A DNA stretch of 64,000 nucleotides from Pythium myriotylum (GCA_023091665.1 JALJCQ010000004.1:496001-560000); one strand, 5' to 3'. Shown: positions 38,816 to 48,071, counted from the first letter of the stretch. Translations and numbers: made by a program. Notes: generated from the sequence alone by a model not told the origin.

Positions 38816-40606
38816 TTAATCATAGTCTACTACCTCTCCTGTGAGACGATCTACACTTAAACTTCTTCCGTAGATAATCAAGCATAGGTAGTTGGTGCCT
38901 TGAGTGCAATTGTTAACACCGCTGATTAAAACAGACTGTGGTACTTCAGGGTTGGTTACTCGCGAACAATCAGCAAGTAGAACACGTTGTACATTTGACC
39001 ATTTAGTGAAATCTACTAAACCATTCGAAATTTCATGCGAGAGATTACCATTGATCGCAGCAATCTTACTGAATTCATCAAAGAAGCTTTCATAATCGTA
39101 ATCAATAGTCTTGTTGAAGATGTTTTCATTACCAATTTGAATCTGGAAGTTACGAACACTGGCACCAGGCTGGCATGTCCAAGGGGCAGAATCGAACGGC
39201 GAAGCGAACTGTTGAGTTAAGTTAGCACTAGCATTACTGAAATGGCCGCTGCTCGTCTCAGCAAAAGGAATGAGAGCAACGTATTTAATGTTCTTGAGGG
39301 ATGCCGAGAGCTGGAACGAAAATGCTACGTTCTGCTGCGTCGTGCTTACACCAACACCAGCTTTTTGAGTAAAGTACTGAGCATAGCAGTCAAGGTAGTT
39401 AACTTTCTTAATTGGTTTTTGAACAATCTGCGAAGGATTCGCAATGTCATAGAAAGGAATATAGAGACGACTTGTTGTGAACGGGAAGATCTGACCAGAT
39501 GTTGATAGAGTAGTTAGAGAGTTCTGTAAAGGTCCAAAAGCAACACGAAGCGAGCCTGAAGTAGCATTAGGAACACCATTCATTGGGTTGCCAGCAGCTG
39601 CAGAAGCAATCATAACAGGAACCGTAGTACCAGATGTTAAAGTTGTGCTTGCGAGCGACATAGCATTCGAGGCACCAGTGGTAACATCAACGTAACCTTG
39701 GTTAACACGAAGTTTAATTTTGATCTGCGGATTGGCAATTAGATCTAATTCTTTGAAAATTGGATGTAAATCAATGAGACGGATGTTAAGCATATGATAC
39801 CATGTACCAGCAATACCACCAGCAGCAGCAGCTGAAGCAGTGTTCACGAAGCCACCCTTAGCATTCTGTTGGACCATAGAGAGAAGACCCCCAGATCGAG
39901 TTGTCATCCATCCATAAGGATTCGTGGCAGTTAAAGTAGTACCATCAGTGCTTGTAGCAACTTGGTCAGGATTGTTGTATAAACGACTAATGAAACCGAT
40001 ATTGAATGGAGGTGAGGTACCAGTAGATTCAGGAACAAGGCCAGTAGCAACTGTAGACGCGACATTGGTCGTGTTGTTTAGATAACCATCACCCCAAGCT
40101 GTAGCAGCAGCATTGCCACCAGATTGAGCAAATAGTACTGAAGTAGAGTCATCTACAGCTAAAAACGAATCAGCGCCACGCTTGAGAACATCGGTAGAGC
40201 TCCATTCCGTCATCGCACGAAGATTGTTCCAGTAGAGCTTGTAGTCATTATCAGTAATGATCGACTTACCATTAAGTTCTACCGAGAGCGAGTCAATAAC
40301 ATTCCAGACGCCACACTTGAGACCAACTGCATATTTAGGGACTACAGCACCAAGAGCAGACTCTCCTGTGTTCTTCATGGTTACAACATATGGAAGAGTA
40401 ATATAAGCATCACGAAGACTACCAAAGCCGGTAGAGCCATTTAATTGACTCGTAGCATCAATAGTAATAACACCCGACTGGTATGAGCCATTAGAGTTAT
40501 CAACACAGTGAATAACACGCTTATCCTTGGAGATCGAGACTACAGGATCAGGAGATACACTGCAGTCGTGGAGGAACTGATCGGCTAGTTGAGTTGAATC
40601 TGTCAT
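38816..40606 (-). CDS. Major capsid protein (double jelly-roll type)
   Basis: A 596-residue protein starting at 40606. It is rich in beta-strand-like segments and Gly/Ala/Ser/Thr loops, without signal peptide or membrane segments. Features typical of PLV-like hexon proteins include the early segment ITLPYVVTMKN, WNVIDSLSVELNGK, then RLIDLHPIFKEL, SRLYIPFYDIANP, and the C-terminal CLIIYGRSL. Its length fits a double jelly-roll MCP. It sits next to protease, fibre, ATPase and mCP, the conserved PLV/virophage morphogenesis module. The assignment rests on this pattern and neighbourhood, with no alignment run. A motif shared with the mCP gene lies 31 bases upstream. Confidence 0.82.
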   Translation of the reverse strand: MTDSTQLADQFLHDCSVSPDPVVSISKDKRVIHCVDNSNGSYQSGVITIDATSQLNGSTGFGSLRDAYITLPYVVTMKNTGESALGAVVPKYAVGLKCGVWNVIDSLSVELNGKSIITDNDYKLYWNNLRAMTEWSSTDVLKRGADSFLAVDDSTSVLFAQSGGNAAATAWGDGYLNNTTNVASTVATGLVPESTGTSPPFNIGFISRLYNNPDQVATSTDGTTLTATNPYGWMTTRSGGLLSMVQQNAKGGFVNTASAAAAGGIAGTWYHMLNIRLIDLHPIFKELDLIANPQIKIKLRVNQGYVDVTTGASNAMSLASTTLTSGTTVPVMIASAAAGNPMNGVPNATSGSLRVAFGPLQNSLTTLSTSGQIFPFTTSRLYIPFYDIANPSQIVQKPIKKVNYLDCYAQYFTQKAGVGVSTTQQNVAFSFQLSASLKNIKYVALIPFAETSSGHFSNASANLTQQFASPFDSAPWTCQPGASVRNFQIQIGNENIFNKTIDYDYESFFDEFSKIAAINGNLSHEISNGLVDFTKWSNVQRVLLADCSRVTNPEVPQSVLISGVNNCTQGTNYLCLIIYGRSLSVDRLTGEVVDYD

Positions 40607-40636
40607 TGTTTATTCTGTTTCAAATTAATTTGAAAC

Positions 40637-40651
40637 TACTGTTATATATCT
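40637..40651 (-). promoter_or_regulatory. Candidate viral promoter of the MCP gene
   Basis: The minus strand reads AGATATATAACAGTA. The mCP gene has AGATATATAACATTA in the equivalent place, one base different, which suggests a shared structural-gene promoter with a TATA-like core. Confidence 0.5.
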
Positions 40652-40728
40652 TTTGTTTTATATTTTCTTTATTCTTAAAAATATAAAACGACTAACGAAC
40701 GTAGTATATATACTACGTTGAAGATATC

Positions 40729-41115
40729 ATGTTGGAAAATAAATTAATTAAACCGATCACTACTGACACAGATCTAGTAGAGTTAGCACGTTTGCTTAAT
40801 GTTCACCTGAATGGTATAATAGATATTAGAGATGCCAACAATCTACCGCATGAAGGATCTTATATTGTCCTTCTCCGAAAAGATGATAGCACTGGCCATT
40901 GGGTTGCCATTTACAATGATGAGTATTTTGATAGTATGGGCTGCCCACCTCCCCCAAAGCTAAATTTACATAAGTATAACAAGTTACAATATCAAGGAAG
41001 CCGAAATGATTACTGTGGCATCTATTGTCTTCTTTGGCTCTACTCAAAACAAAAAAAAGAACCTGATGTACTAAAGGGTTTTATAGATCTAGATACAGAT
41101 ATTTCATACTTATAG
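40729..41115 (+). CDS. Adenain/Ulp1-like cysteine protease (virion maturation)
   Basis: A compact 128-residue protease divergent from the MCP gene. It has the expected catalytic order: His57 in GHWVAIY, Asp68 in YFDSMG, Gln89 in YQGS and Cys96 in DYCGIYC. The family includes adenovirus protease and SUMO proteases; in PLVs and virophages it processes capsid proteins. It is shorter than adenovirus protease (about 200 residues), but the whole catalytic core is present and the frame is intact. The intergenic space with MCP holds a palindromic ACGTAGTATATATACTACGT stretch that could serve both genes. Confidence 0.85.
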   Translation: MLENKLIKPITTDTDLVELARLLNVHLNGIIDIRDANNLPHEGSYIVLLRKDDSTGHWVAIYNDEYFDSMGCPPPPKLNLHKYNKLQYQGSRNDYCGIYCLLWLYSKQKKEPDVLKGFIDLDTDISYL

Positions 41116-41135
41116 ACGCACAAAGCATTTATTGG

Positions 41136-41405
41136 TTACCAAAGAAACTCTCGAGCTAACTGGCCTGCAATTCCAGTATCTTTGGCATGTCGTTTCCAGT
41201 AGCTCTCTCTGCGTTTTCGATCATAATGGTTTAAGTGTTTCCATAGCTGTAAAGGTGTTTTATCTTCATATTGTTCAAACTTGCTGTCTCCAAAATTTAC
41301 GATTTTAGTGGCTCCTGTGGAAGGGATCGATACCCGTGCAGCATATTTTATCCTTTTTGAGTAGGTGGGAGTATTTCTAACAACCTGAATGATACCATTT
41401 GTATA
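41136..41405 (-). CDS. Small conserved viral protein without an in-frame ATG
   Basis: An open frame of 89 codons on the minus strand ends at 41136. Its core, VNFGDSKFEQYEDKT, then NHYDRKRRESYWKRH and a C-terminal REFLW, resembles a short basic protein widespread in large DNA viruses. Those proteins follow the pattern FG...Y.D...H.D..RR..Y..RH and end near LW. There is no ATG in this frame after the upstream stop. An ATG in another phase at about 41390 could indicate a lost base. I treat it as a probable gene with a damaged or non-standard start. Confidence 0.5.
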   Translation of the reverse strand, partial: YTNGIIQVVRNTPTYSKRIKYAARVSIPSTGATKIVNFGDSKFEQYEDKTPLQLWKHLNHYDRKRRESYWKRHAKDTGIAGQLAREFLW

Positions 41406-41429
41406 TTAGTATGATTATTGTTTCATAAG

Positions 41430-43503
41430 CTATAGATTATATTTAACTTTATTGATTGTATCTTCCAGTATAGCTACTTTATTGGTTAGCATATCAATAT
41501 TACTCAAAGCCGTCTTTAAGCTTGAATGAAGAAGAGCGATGATTTGACTTCTTGATAGTGTATAAGTCTTACCAGCCTCACTGACAAAACCATCTTCATC
41601 AACGTATTCTTGAGCATCAGAATCTACTTCAACCATGATTAACTCGCCAAAATTATTTTTAATCAAGTCTTGAGCAATATACCCAAACTGTCTTCCATTT
41701 GGGTCTGACTTATAATAGAACTTCTTTGGATTGATAGTTCTAACGAATCTGTCAGCATATTGATCATCAAGTAATTCAATATGTTCTTTTTTTCTAAAAT
41801 CACTGATAACATCTATTTCACTATTAACAAGAATACGTCCAGATGTTCTGATTGAAATTAATGAAGGCGTGCCCGTCGTTGAACCATTGGAAAGTCCAGG
41901 TCCTAAATAATAGTAATAGTTATATGAAGCATCCCCTGCTCCAGATCTGTTGACATGTAATGGATAGAGAGGAGATTCAGTGTTGATGCCTATATAACCG
42001 CCGGCGCTGATAGTCATACGAGGCGAATCATCAGTCTTGAACGTTAAAAATGAAGTAGTTGAACATCCAACATAATACCCATTTCCGAATGATCCATTGT
42101 TCATGTAGATATCAAAGTTAGCAATCTTAGCACTATCTAATACTCTAAAACATAATGGAGTATCTGAATTTACGTACATTTGAGCTGGCGCCGATGAAGA
42201 ATTAACGCCTAATCTACCAGCCGAAGTTAGATTCATTCGATAACCACCATTTCCGTACCAGTACATTCCATTAGGAACAGTATGGGCACTATTACCAGCG
42301 CCATAGTTCCAATTAACTACATTTCCTCCAAAAGTTATGGGTATTAGATGATGTAGAAGTATTTAAATTTTGTAGATATAATACATCCCCCGATCCGTTT
42401 AGGTATATTCCATTATAGGTTGATGTTCCATTTAATCTAAATTGAAACGTTGATTGTGGTGCTGTTGTGTTTAGCATCATCCGCCCATCGCTTAGTATAA
42501 GTAGATTGCTGCCTGATGTGAAACTATTAGTTACATTACTGTTAGAAACAAGATTTAAAGCCCCTAAATTACTGTAGAATTGTGTTCCTCCAGAACCTCC
42601 CCATGCTTGAGCGCCCAGTAAATATCCATTGAACCAACCAGTTTGATAATTAGTTGAGAAGCCTTGAAGCTTATCATTAGCTCTTATAACTTCATAATAA
42701 CCACTGTTAGCCGTTCCGATTACTCCTGTTTGGTCGTATCCTGCATATAGTTGTAACATTGGCGATATACGTTGAGTAGTTTACTGTTTGGTTGCAATAG
42801 TTAAACCGGCATCGTCGGAATCTCTAAAAACACATACTATTTCTTTAAAGGAAGTTCCTCCATAAAATCTTAAAGAATTTGAAGTTGTATTTCCCAGACC
42901 CATTAATCCAACTCCTGAAGAGCTCAGAGTCATCGCTTTAGATGCAGCAAATGTGCCAAGGCTGAGAGATGTCAATGTTGAAACATCTGTGCTAACCCCA
43001 TTCAGCTTATAACTACCGAAATCACATGCTGTTCCACTAACTAGCGAGGTAGCATTGATCATAGATCCTGACACTAAACCAAGTCCGGTTATATCTTTTA
43101 AAGAGCTGAGAACAACCGCTTGAGATGCTACAGCGTTGCCTTCTGTGATATTGATATAGTAGTTCTGGTTGAAAGTATTTCCGTTAAACTTAAGAGCGGG
43201 AATGTTTAAACCTACGCCAGCCATATCCATTGTCAACCCATATATATTAGTGACAGATCTATTAGAATCTAAAACTAATGCTTTAGATCCAAGTGCAGTT
43301 CCGGCAGTTACTCCAGAGATATAGTTTAAGTTTACAAGTGATCCAGATTGGTATATGTTACCAGTAATGTAGAAATCAGATGCATAATTGATTCTATACT
43401 TTCTGTTATATCGTTGATCTGCAGTATTAAGCGTAAGAGTAGTATAAGCATCTATCCAATCGTCTCTATTGTAGAGGGATGGAAAATACGTAGGTGGCAA
43501 CAT
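41430..43503 (-). pseudogene. Fibre-like protein with S74 chaperone domain, broken in two places
   Basis: Three consecutive frames appear to be one fibre gene of about 690 codons. The N-terminal part (from 43503) has short beta repeats (GTALGSKALVLDS, GNAVASQAVVLSS, GTFAASKAMTLSS). It ends at an in-frame TAA at 42781-42783, and the frame continues open behind it. A second break, a frameshift at an ACTTTTGG run near 42320, leads to the C-terminal part. That part ends in a peptidase S74 intramolecular chaperone domain (SDFRKKEHI with the Ser-Lys pair, then FGYIAQDL and a terminal coiled coil). Such domains trimerise and self-cleave phage and viral spikes. The role would be host attachment. As read, no full-length product is possible. 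Confidence 0.8.
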
Positions 43504-43562
43504 AATTTGTTAAACAGATAAGTATATATTTTATAATATATATTCGTACAGTTAATATAAAA

Positions 43563-44239
43563 ATGAGCTTAATACCAGATTTTGGTGGTCAACTTCCAAA
43601 AGAATTCAAAGGTAAAACGTATAAAGATATTGAGAATTTAGATATAAAGAGCTTATTTCGCATGGTGGTTTTGGGACCAAGCTACAGTGGTAAAAATAAT
43701 CTTTGCTTCTTCATATTAAAAAATAGCCCGCATGTATTTAGCCATCTCCACTGCATTGTTCGAAATAAACACCAAGAGTTATATAACTACTTAGAAGAGA
43801 AATTAGAGGGATTTGTAACATTCTACGATGCAGAAAACATTCCAGCAGTGGATTCTATCAAGAAGAACAAAGATGATACTTTAGAGTTAGTCATCATTGA
43901 TGATTTTAGTAATGATGACAAGTTACAAAAAAACGTTTTCTCGCATTATTTCACTCGTGGTAGACACTTCAAATTGAGTACCATATTCCTGAGCCATTCG
44001 TGGTTTCGCGGGACCAATAAGATGATCCGTTTGAACTCAGAATATGTGGCAATTCTCAAGGCCAATTCAAAAAAAGATCTGTCTATGATTCTCAAGGATT
44101 TCCAGGCATCACAGAAGATAATTTTTATAAAGCTTATTGTCAGGCGACTAAAAACAAAGGACAGATACTATTCGTCGACAGCGTGAAACAACAGATTAGA
44201 TATAATTTTGATAAAGTCATAGATCCAAATGAATTATAA
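43563..44239 (+). pseudogene. A32-like genome-packaging ATPase with a late frameshift
   Basis: A FtsK/HerA-superfamily packaging ATPase of the PLV/virophage type. Walker A is GPSYSGKN (residues 38-45), with Asn where Ser/Thr is usual. Walker B is LVIIDDF (about 109-115), and a sensor-like TIFLSHSWF follows. The main frame runs to 44186, but near 44112 the family-like sequence shifts to another frame that stays open to 44239 and ends in VIDPNEL. One base appears to be lost. The shift comes after all nucleotide-binding motifs, so partial function is conceivable. It lies between the fibre and mCP genes, as expected for the module. Confidence 0.8.
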
Positions 44240-44280
44240 TGATTGTGCGTAGTTTTGATGCTTTTTTTGATTTGTTGGAT

Positions 44281-44643
44281 CTATAACAAATTGATGTGAT
44301 CCATGTGCTTTTTGGTTAATAGATGCCGTTTCTTATTTGCCATTTGTAGCTTGCTCCCACACTCACAAGTGAACATTTCTACTTTTTTAGTTTTTCCCTC
44401 CAATTCAGCGATTTTAGTATCCACTTCATCTAGAGACATAGCTGTGATTTCCGCATCAATAGCTTTCACTCGAGCAACTTCAGCTGGATCGGCTTCTGAT
44501 TCCAACTTAGCAAGTCTGGCATTGATATCAGCGTTTGCAGCTTTATATTCGGCTTCAACTCGAGCTAATTCATCTTGTAGGTTACCTTCAATCTTGGATA
44601 ACTCTACTTTGAGATTATCGAAAATAATATCAACTGCGGACAT
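44281..44643 (-). CDS. Coiled-coil protein with C-terminal CxC..HxxxxxH finger (ZnF-1)
   Basis: A 120-residue protein. Residues ~1-90 are a charged coiled coil (LARVEAEYKAANADI). The C-terminus carries a zinc-finger-like motif with the spacing C-x-C-x11-H-x5-H, starting CECGSKLQ. Identical spacing occurs in two other small element proteins (47671-47943 and 49904-50200). Function is unknown; DNA binding or assembly is possible. It is convergent with the ATPase gene. Confidence 0.7.
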   Translation of the reverse strand: MSAVDIIFDNLKVELSKIEGNLQDELARVEAEYKAANADINARLAKLESEADPAEVARVKAIDAEITAMSLDEVDTKIAELEGKTKKVEMFTCECGSKLQMANKKRHLLTKKHMDHINLL

Positions 44644-44723
44644 CTTAAATTACAAACTGTGGATGGTATATTATAGTAATCTTTTCTTAAGATGAACGCT
44701 AAATTAAATATTTATTACGTAAT

Positions 44724-44738
44724 AGATATATAACATTA
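44724..44738 (+). promoter_or_regulatory. Candidate viral promoter of the mCP gene
   Basis: AGATATATAACATTA lies 16 bases upstream of the mCP ATG and matches the MCP upstream motif at 14 of 15 positions. A related CATATATAACTAGT is found upstream of the helicase gene. Confidence 0.5.
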
Positions 44739-44754
44739 CTAATATACATCTACG

Positions 44755-45624
44755 ATGAGTACATCCACGATCGTATTCAATCGAAATTCTATTGTAAGTA
44801 ACGGTTGTAACAATCAGCTGCGATTTAACTTTAGTGGCAATGCAGTAAACTTTAAAAACCAAGAGATTTGTATTAGTAATATTCAAATCTACAACAGTAA
44901 CTTCAACATTAATGGAACAGTTTACTCGAACAACACATTTAGTATTCAAGTGCCAACAGCCGCAACATATCAAACTATTCAATTCAGCCTTCCAAATGGG
45001 TATTATGAGTACACTGATATCAACAACTACATAACTCAACAGCTAATCTTAGCTGGAGCCTATTTGATTGATTCTTCTGGAAACAACATTACATATATCA
45101 AAGTATCAGCCAATGCCACTTATTACTCATGTCAGATCGATCTTTTAGCTACTCCAACTAGTTTACCAACTGGCTACACGCGTCCTACAATTGGATTATA
45201 TAGCTCCGGAGGAACTGGTCTACCTACAGCCACGAATACTCCTAAGATTGTGTTATCTGGAAACTTTTGTAATGTCGTAGGGTTTAGTCCAGGAACATAC
45301 CCAAGCACTACTCAGACTACTAATCAATCATTTCTATCTACAATAGCCCCACAAATTAGCCCTGATAGTTCATATCTAGTCCGATGCTCATTGGTGAACA
45401 ATAAAGCTATGCAACCACCGGATATCCTTACGTCGTTTAGCTCTCAGGGGACGAGAGTTGGTCAACTAATTAGTATTAGCTACCCAGAGTATGCCTGGAT
45501 CAGCGTAGCCAATGGATGTTACAACAACATAACTTTAACTATTGTGGACCAGGACTTTAATTATGTTCGTTTTGAAGACACATCGATGTTGATTACACTC
45601 TTAATTCGCGACAAGAAACAATAA
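44755..45624 (+). CDS. Minor capsid protein (penton)
   Basis: A 289-residue beta-rich protein with no signal peptide. Its early segment ICISNIQIYNSNFNI, the mid GYYEYTDINNYI and the later VGFSPGTYP and ISISYPEYAWI follow the layout of PLV and virophage penton/mCP proteins, which are single jelly-rolls that fill capsid vertices. Its length fits. It is next to the packaging ATPase and shares a promoter-like motif with the MCP. The frame is intact. The assignment is from pattern and context. Confidence 0.78.
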   Translation: MSTSTIVFNRNSIVSNGCNNQLRFNFSGNAVNFKNQEICISNIQIYNSNFNINGTVYSNNTFSIQVPTAATYQTIQFSLPNGYYEYTDINNYITQQLILAGAYLIDSSGNNITYIKVSANATYYSCQIDLLATPTSLPTGYTRPTIGLYSSGGTGLPTATNTPKIVLSGNFCNVVGFSPGTYPSTTQTTNQSFLSTIAPQISPDSSYLVRCSLVNNKAMQPPDILTSFSSQGTRVGQLISISYPEYAWISVANGCYNNITLTIVDQDFNYVRFEDTSMLITLLIRDKKQ

Positions 45625-45651
45625 ATAATATTCTATATTTTGTTTGGACTC

Positions 45652-45664
45652 CATAATATAGATT
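45652..45664 (+). promoter_or_regulatory. Shared upstream motif CATAATATAGATT (TQT-repeat gene)
   Basis: The same 13 bases occur upstream of the next gene (47315-47327). Here they precede the ATG at 45697 by 32 bases. This could be a promoter for this gene class. Confidence 0.4.
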
Positions 45665-45696
45665 GCTAAGTTTCTTTTTTCAAAAGAAACGCAAGC

Positions 45697-47298
45697 ATGT
45701 TTCCTAACTTCAAAAGTTTGCGTGATAAAAGAAATAAACTGCATATACTACAGCAACAGATTGAGAGAGAGCAAGAGCTTGAACGTATCAAAAATGAGGC
45801 ATACGCACTGACAGATTGGACTAGTGATCAAGCTAAAATGATGGCTGTAAGCCAAATTCCTTCTACTGCCACTGCATCCACTCAGACCAATACTAATACT
45901 ATGTCAGGATCGACGCAGACTGATAATAATACCAGTTCGGGATCTACACAAACAAATGATTCTATGGCGTATACAAATGCTGGAGCGCAAACAAATGACT
46001 CGATGTCACAAGCAAATGTTACAACGCAAACAAGTACATCTGCACTTGTGAGCACGGCAGCTCAAACGGATGAATCTGGTGATGTTAAACAACCCATTGT
46101 TGAGCCTCGAATAAAGGTTGAACCTGGCATTCATGATGAACAAGCAGCTGCTAAAGATGAAATTGAGTACATATATGGGAAGCTGCCGCAGTTGACTGGT
46201 AAAAAGATTAGTCCTCTCAAATCAAATGGTATGCCTGACAAAGATACATTTATTGGAGCGGAAGGAAAGATTTACAATAGACGAACCGGAAAACCCTCTC
46301 GAAAAGCAGATTTTTCATTTGATTTCTCTCAAACATTGAGTTATCTAAAGAATCTGCAAGATCAACTAGATATTAAAGATGAACCTATGTTAGAAGAGCC
46401 AAATAGCGATGCCTCCACAAATGTTACTGATGGATCAATAGAAGCGGAAGCAAAAGATCTTCTTAAGCAGATTCTACAAACAAATGATTTATCCAGATTC
46501 AAAGTTGTTCCAATTGGGAAACTCAAACATCCAAAAACAAATGAATTCTGGGAATATCCTAACTATCATGTCGATAAAGATCTCAACATAGTGGCTGATT
46601 CATTTGGAAGTAAGAATTACAACTCCATAACGTCCAAGATTAGTTGGGCGCATACATTATCACATTTTGTTAGTGTGCTGAAGAAAAACAACGTAAGCTT
46701 CAAACAATATAATTTGTTTACTGGAGTTAAGAACAAATGGGATAGCCCTCTTGCTTTGAACGATTTATCAGTATCACTGAACAATGCAAACAACAAAGCA
46801 TCTCAACATAATAACGCTACATACTTGAAAGATAGAGTTATCCAGTTATACAATGACAATGATTGGCTTGTAGACTACAATTTACATCCTGTAGCTTTAC
46901 CAAGAGGAGATTCGAAAGCTTTCCGAGAAGCAGGTTATATTCTTGGAGAATACGCAAAGATCTACAGAGTTGACAAAAATGGTAACATTAAAGATATATC
47001 TGAAAAATCTTCAAATACATTAGATAAAAAGGTAGATTGGGCTGCTACGTACGATATGATAATGAAAGACTGTTACAGCGATATGTTTGGTAAGAACCAG
47101 ATGTATGAACCAGAAACATCAATGATTGCTAACAGACTTAATTACATTAATCTAAGTGGTACCCGTCTCCGAATCCGAGGAAGAAGATCTATGTTAAACA
47201 ATGAGAGATATAAACTATCTGGGGAGCTTCTATTAGGAAATAAAAACTCAAAGATACGCAAAGAACTAGAGTTGCTAAATCAATATGAACGGAAATAA
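45697..47298 (+). CDS. Viral protein with six evenly spaced TQT/AQT motifs (candidate LC8-binding array)
   Basis: A 533-residue protein. Residues about 8-36 form a coiled coil (LHILQQQIEREQELERI). Residues 61-125 form a low-complexity Ser/Thr/Asn region with six TQT or AQT triplets, whose Gln residues are at 63, 74, 85, 98, 111 and 123 (spacing 11-13). TQT is the anchor of dynein light chain LC8 ligands, and such spacing is typical of proteins bound by several LC8 dimers. The large C-terminal part (about 150-533) is basic, contains KVDWAATYDMIMKDCY and RRSMLNNERYK, and is not recognised. It follows mCP on the same strand and may be a tegument, core or transport factor. Confidence 0.75.
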   Translation: MFPNFKSLRDKRNKLHILQQQIEREQELERIKNEAYALTDWTSDQAKMMAVSQIPSTATASTQTNTNTMSGSTQTDNNTSSGSTQTNDSMAYTNAGAQTNDSMSQANVTTQTSTSALVSTAAQTDESGDVKQPIVEPRIKVEPGIHDEQAAAKDEIEYIYGKLPQLTGKKISPLKSNGMPDKDTFIGAEGKIYNRRTGKPSRKADFSFDFSQTLSYLKNLQDQLDIKDEPMLEEPNSDASTNVTDGSIEAEAKDLLKQILQTNDLSRFKVVPIGKLKHPKTNEFWEYPNYHVDKDLNIVADSFGSKNYNSITSKISWAHTLSHFVSVLKKNNVSFKQYNLFTGVKNKWDSPLALNDLSVSLNNANNKASQHNNATYLKDRVIQLYNDNDWLVDYNLHPVALPRGDSKAFREAGYILGEYAKIYRVDKNGNIKDISEKSSNTLDKKVDWAATYDMIMKDCYSDMFGKNQMYEPETSMIANRLNYINLSGTRLRIRGRRSMLNNERYKLSGELLLGNKNSKIRKELELLNQYERK

Positions 47299-47314
47299 TA
47301 TATAATATCTACAT

Positions 47315-47327
47315 CATAATATAGATT
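47315..47327 (+). promoter_or_regulatory. Shared upstream motif CATAATATAGATT (basic protein gene)
   Basis: Identical to 45652-45664 and 10 bases upstream of the ATG at 47337. Confidence 0.4.
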
Positions 47328-47336
47328 CGCCGTAGG

Positions 47337-47579
47337 ATGAAGACAATTCACGTTCGATTTCCAAATCTGGGAGGTAAAAGCTACAATCAAGCAGCTAAGC
47401 AGAATGAGCTAAAACTGATTACAAAAGTGAAAAAAATATACAAAAAGAAGAAAAAAAAAGAATATAGTGGCTTTGCTGGCGGACGAGCGCCAGCAGATGG
47501 CTTTGCTGCTGATCATCCAGCAGCAAACTTTCAAACTCAAAAAAAGAAAAAAGCCGCTAAAACATTTGTGTTAGAGTAG
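47337..47579 (+). CDS. Small highly basic viral protein
   Basis: An 80-residue protein with lysine clusters (KIYKKKKKKEY, TQKKKKAAK), suited to binding DNA in the virion core or to nuclear import. Its middle, SGFAGGRAPADGFAADHPA, is encoded by two copies of the GC-rich hairpin unit found elsewhere in the element (CTTTGCTG...CAGCA), so a repeat has inserted in frame. It starts 39 bases after the TQT-repeat gene. Confidence 0.6.
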   Translation: MKTIHVRFPNLGGKSYNQAAKQNELKLITKVKKIYKKKKKKEYSGFAGGRAPADGFAADHPAANFQTQKKKKAAKTFVLE

Positions 47580-47680
47580 GCTTGCTCGGACTTATGTCCG
47601 GGCAGCTCAGACACGTGTCTGAGCAAAGATATGGAGATTCCACTTGCTGGAGAATATCCGCCAGCAAGATCTAAAGATAT
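47461..47680. repeat. Cluster of GC-rich hairpins, partly within a gene
   Basis: Units such as GCTGGCGGACGAGCGCCAGC, GCTGCTGATCATCCAGCAGC, CTCGGACTTATGTCCGGG, GCTCAGACACGTGTCTGAGC and TTGCTGGAGAATATCC..CCAGCAA sit in AT-rich DNA. They are followed by AAGAT-like ends. The first two are inside the coding region 47337-47579. Confidence 0.8.
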
Positions 47681-47943
47681 GTAACGCTTGGAACACATTC
47701 TTCTATATCTATTATCGTATTCTCTGCATCTTCTTGATTCTTATCAGTTTCTACTTTATGTATATGTTTTTTTGATTTCAAATGGTTGTAATATGAATTT
47801 TTATAGATCAACGTCCCGCATTCACAATTGATTATCAGCTTACGTTTATTTGTTATCTTTTCTCTGTTCTTCGCATAATACTTTCGTTGGGCTTCCAGAT
47901 ATTTATCCCGATGATCAAGATAATATGTTTTGTTATAAGTCAT
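47671..47943 (-). CDS. Small zinc-finger-like viral protein (ZnF-2)
   Basis: A 90-residue basic protein. The N-terminus (YYLDHRDKYLEAQRKYY) is helical and charged. It is followed by CECGTLIY...NHLKSKKH with the C-x-C-x11-H-x5-H spacing also seen in ZnF-1 and ZnF-3. The Y.....YLE.QRKYY...R pattern is shared with ZnF-3 (RKSYYQPNKEKIL). Function unknown. Confidence 0.65.
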   Translation of the reverse strand: MTYNKTYYLDHRDKYLEAQRKYYAKNREKITNKRKLIINCECGTLIYKNSYYNHLKSKKHIHKVETDKNQEDAENTIIDIEECVPSVTYL

Positions 47944-48071
47944 GTTTACAACAGTTTTATATACTATAGCAAATATATTTTCAAGATGAAAAATTAATTA
48001 TGTGGATTCAGATGATGTGATTTATTTAATTTTTCTTGAATAGTTTGAATGCTCTAGTATAATAGTATAAA

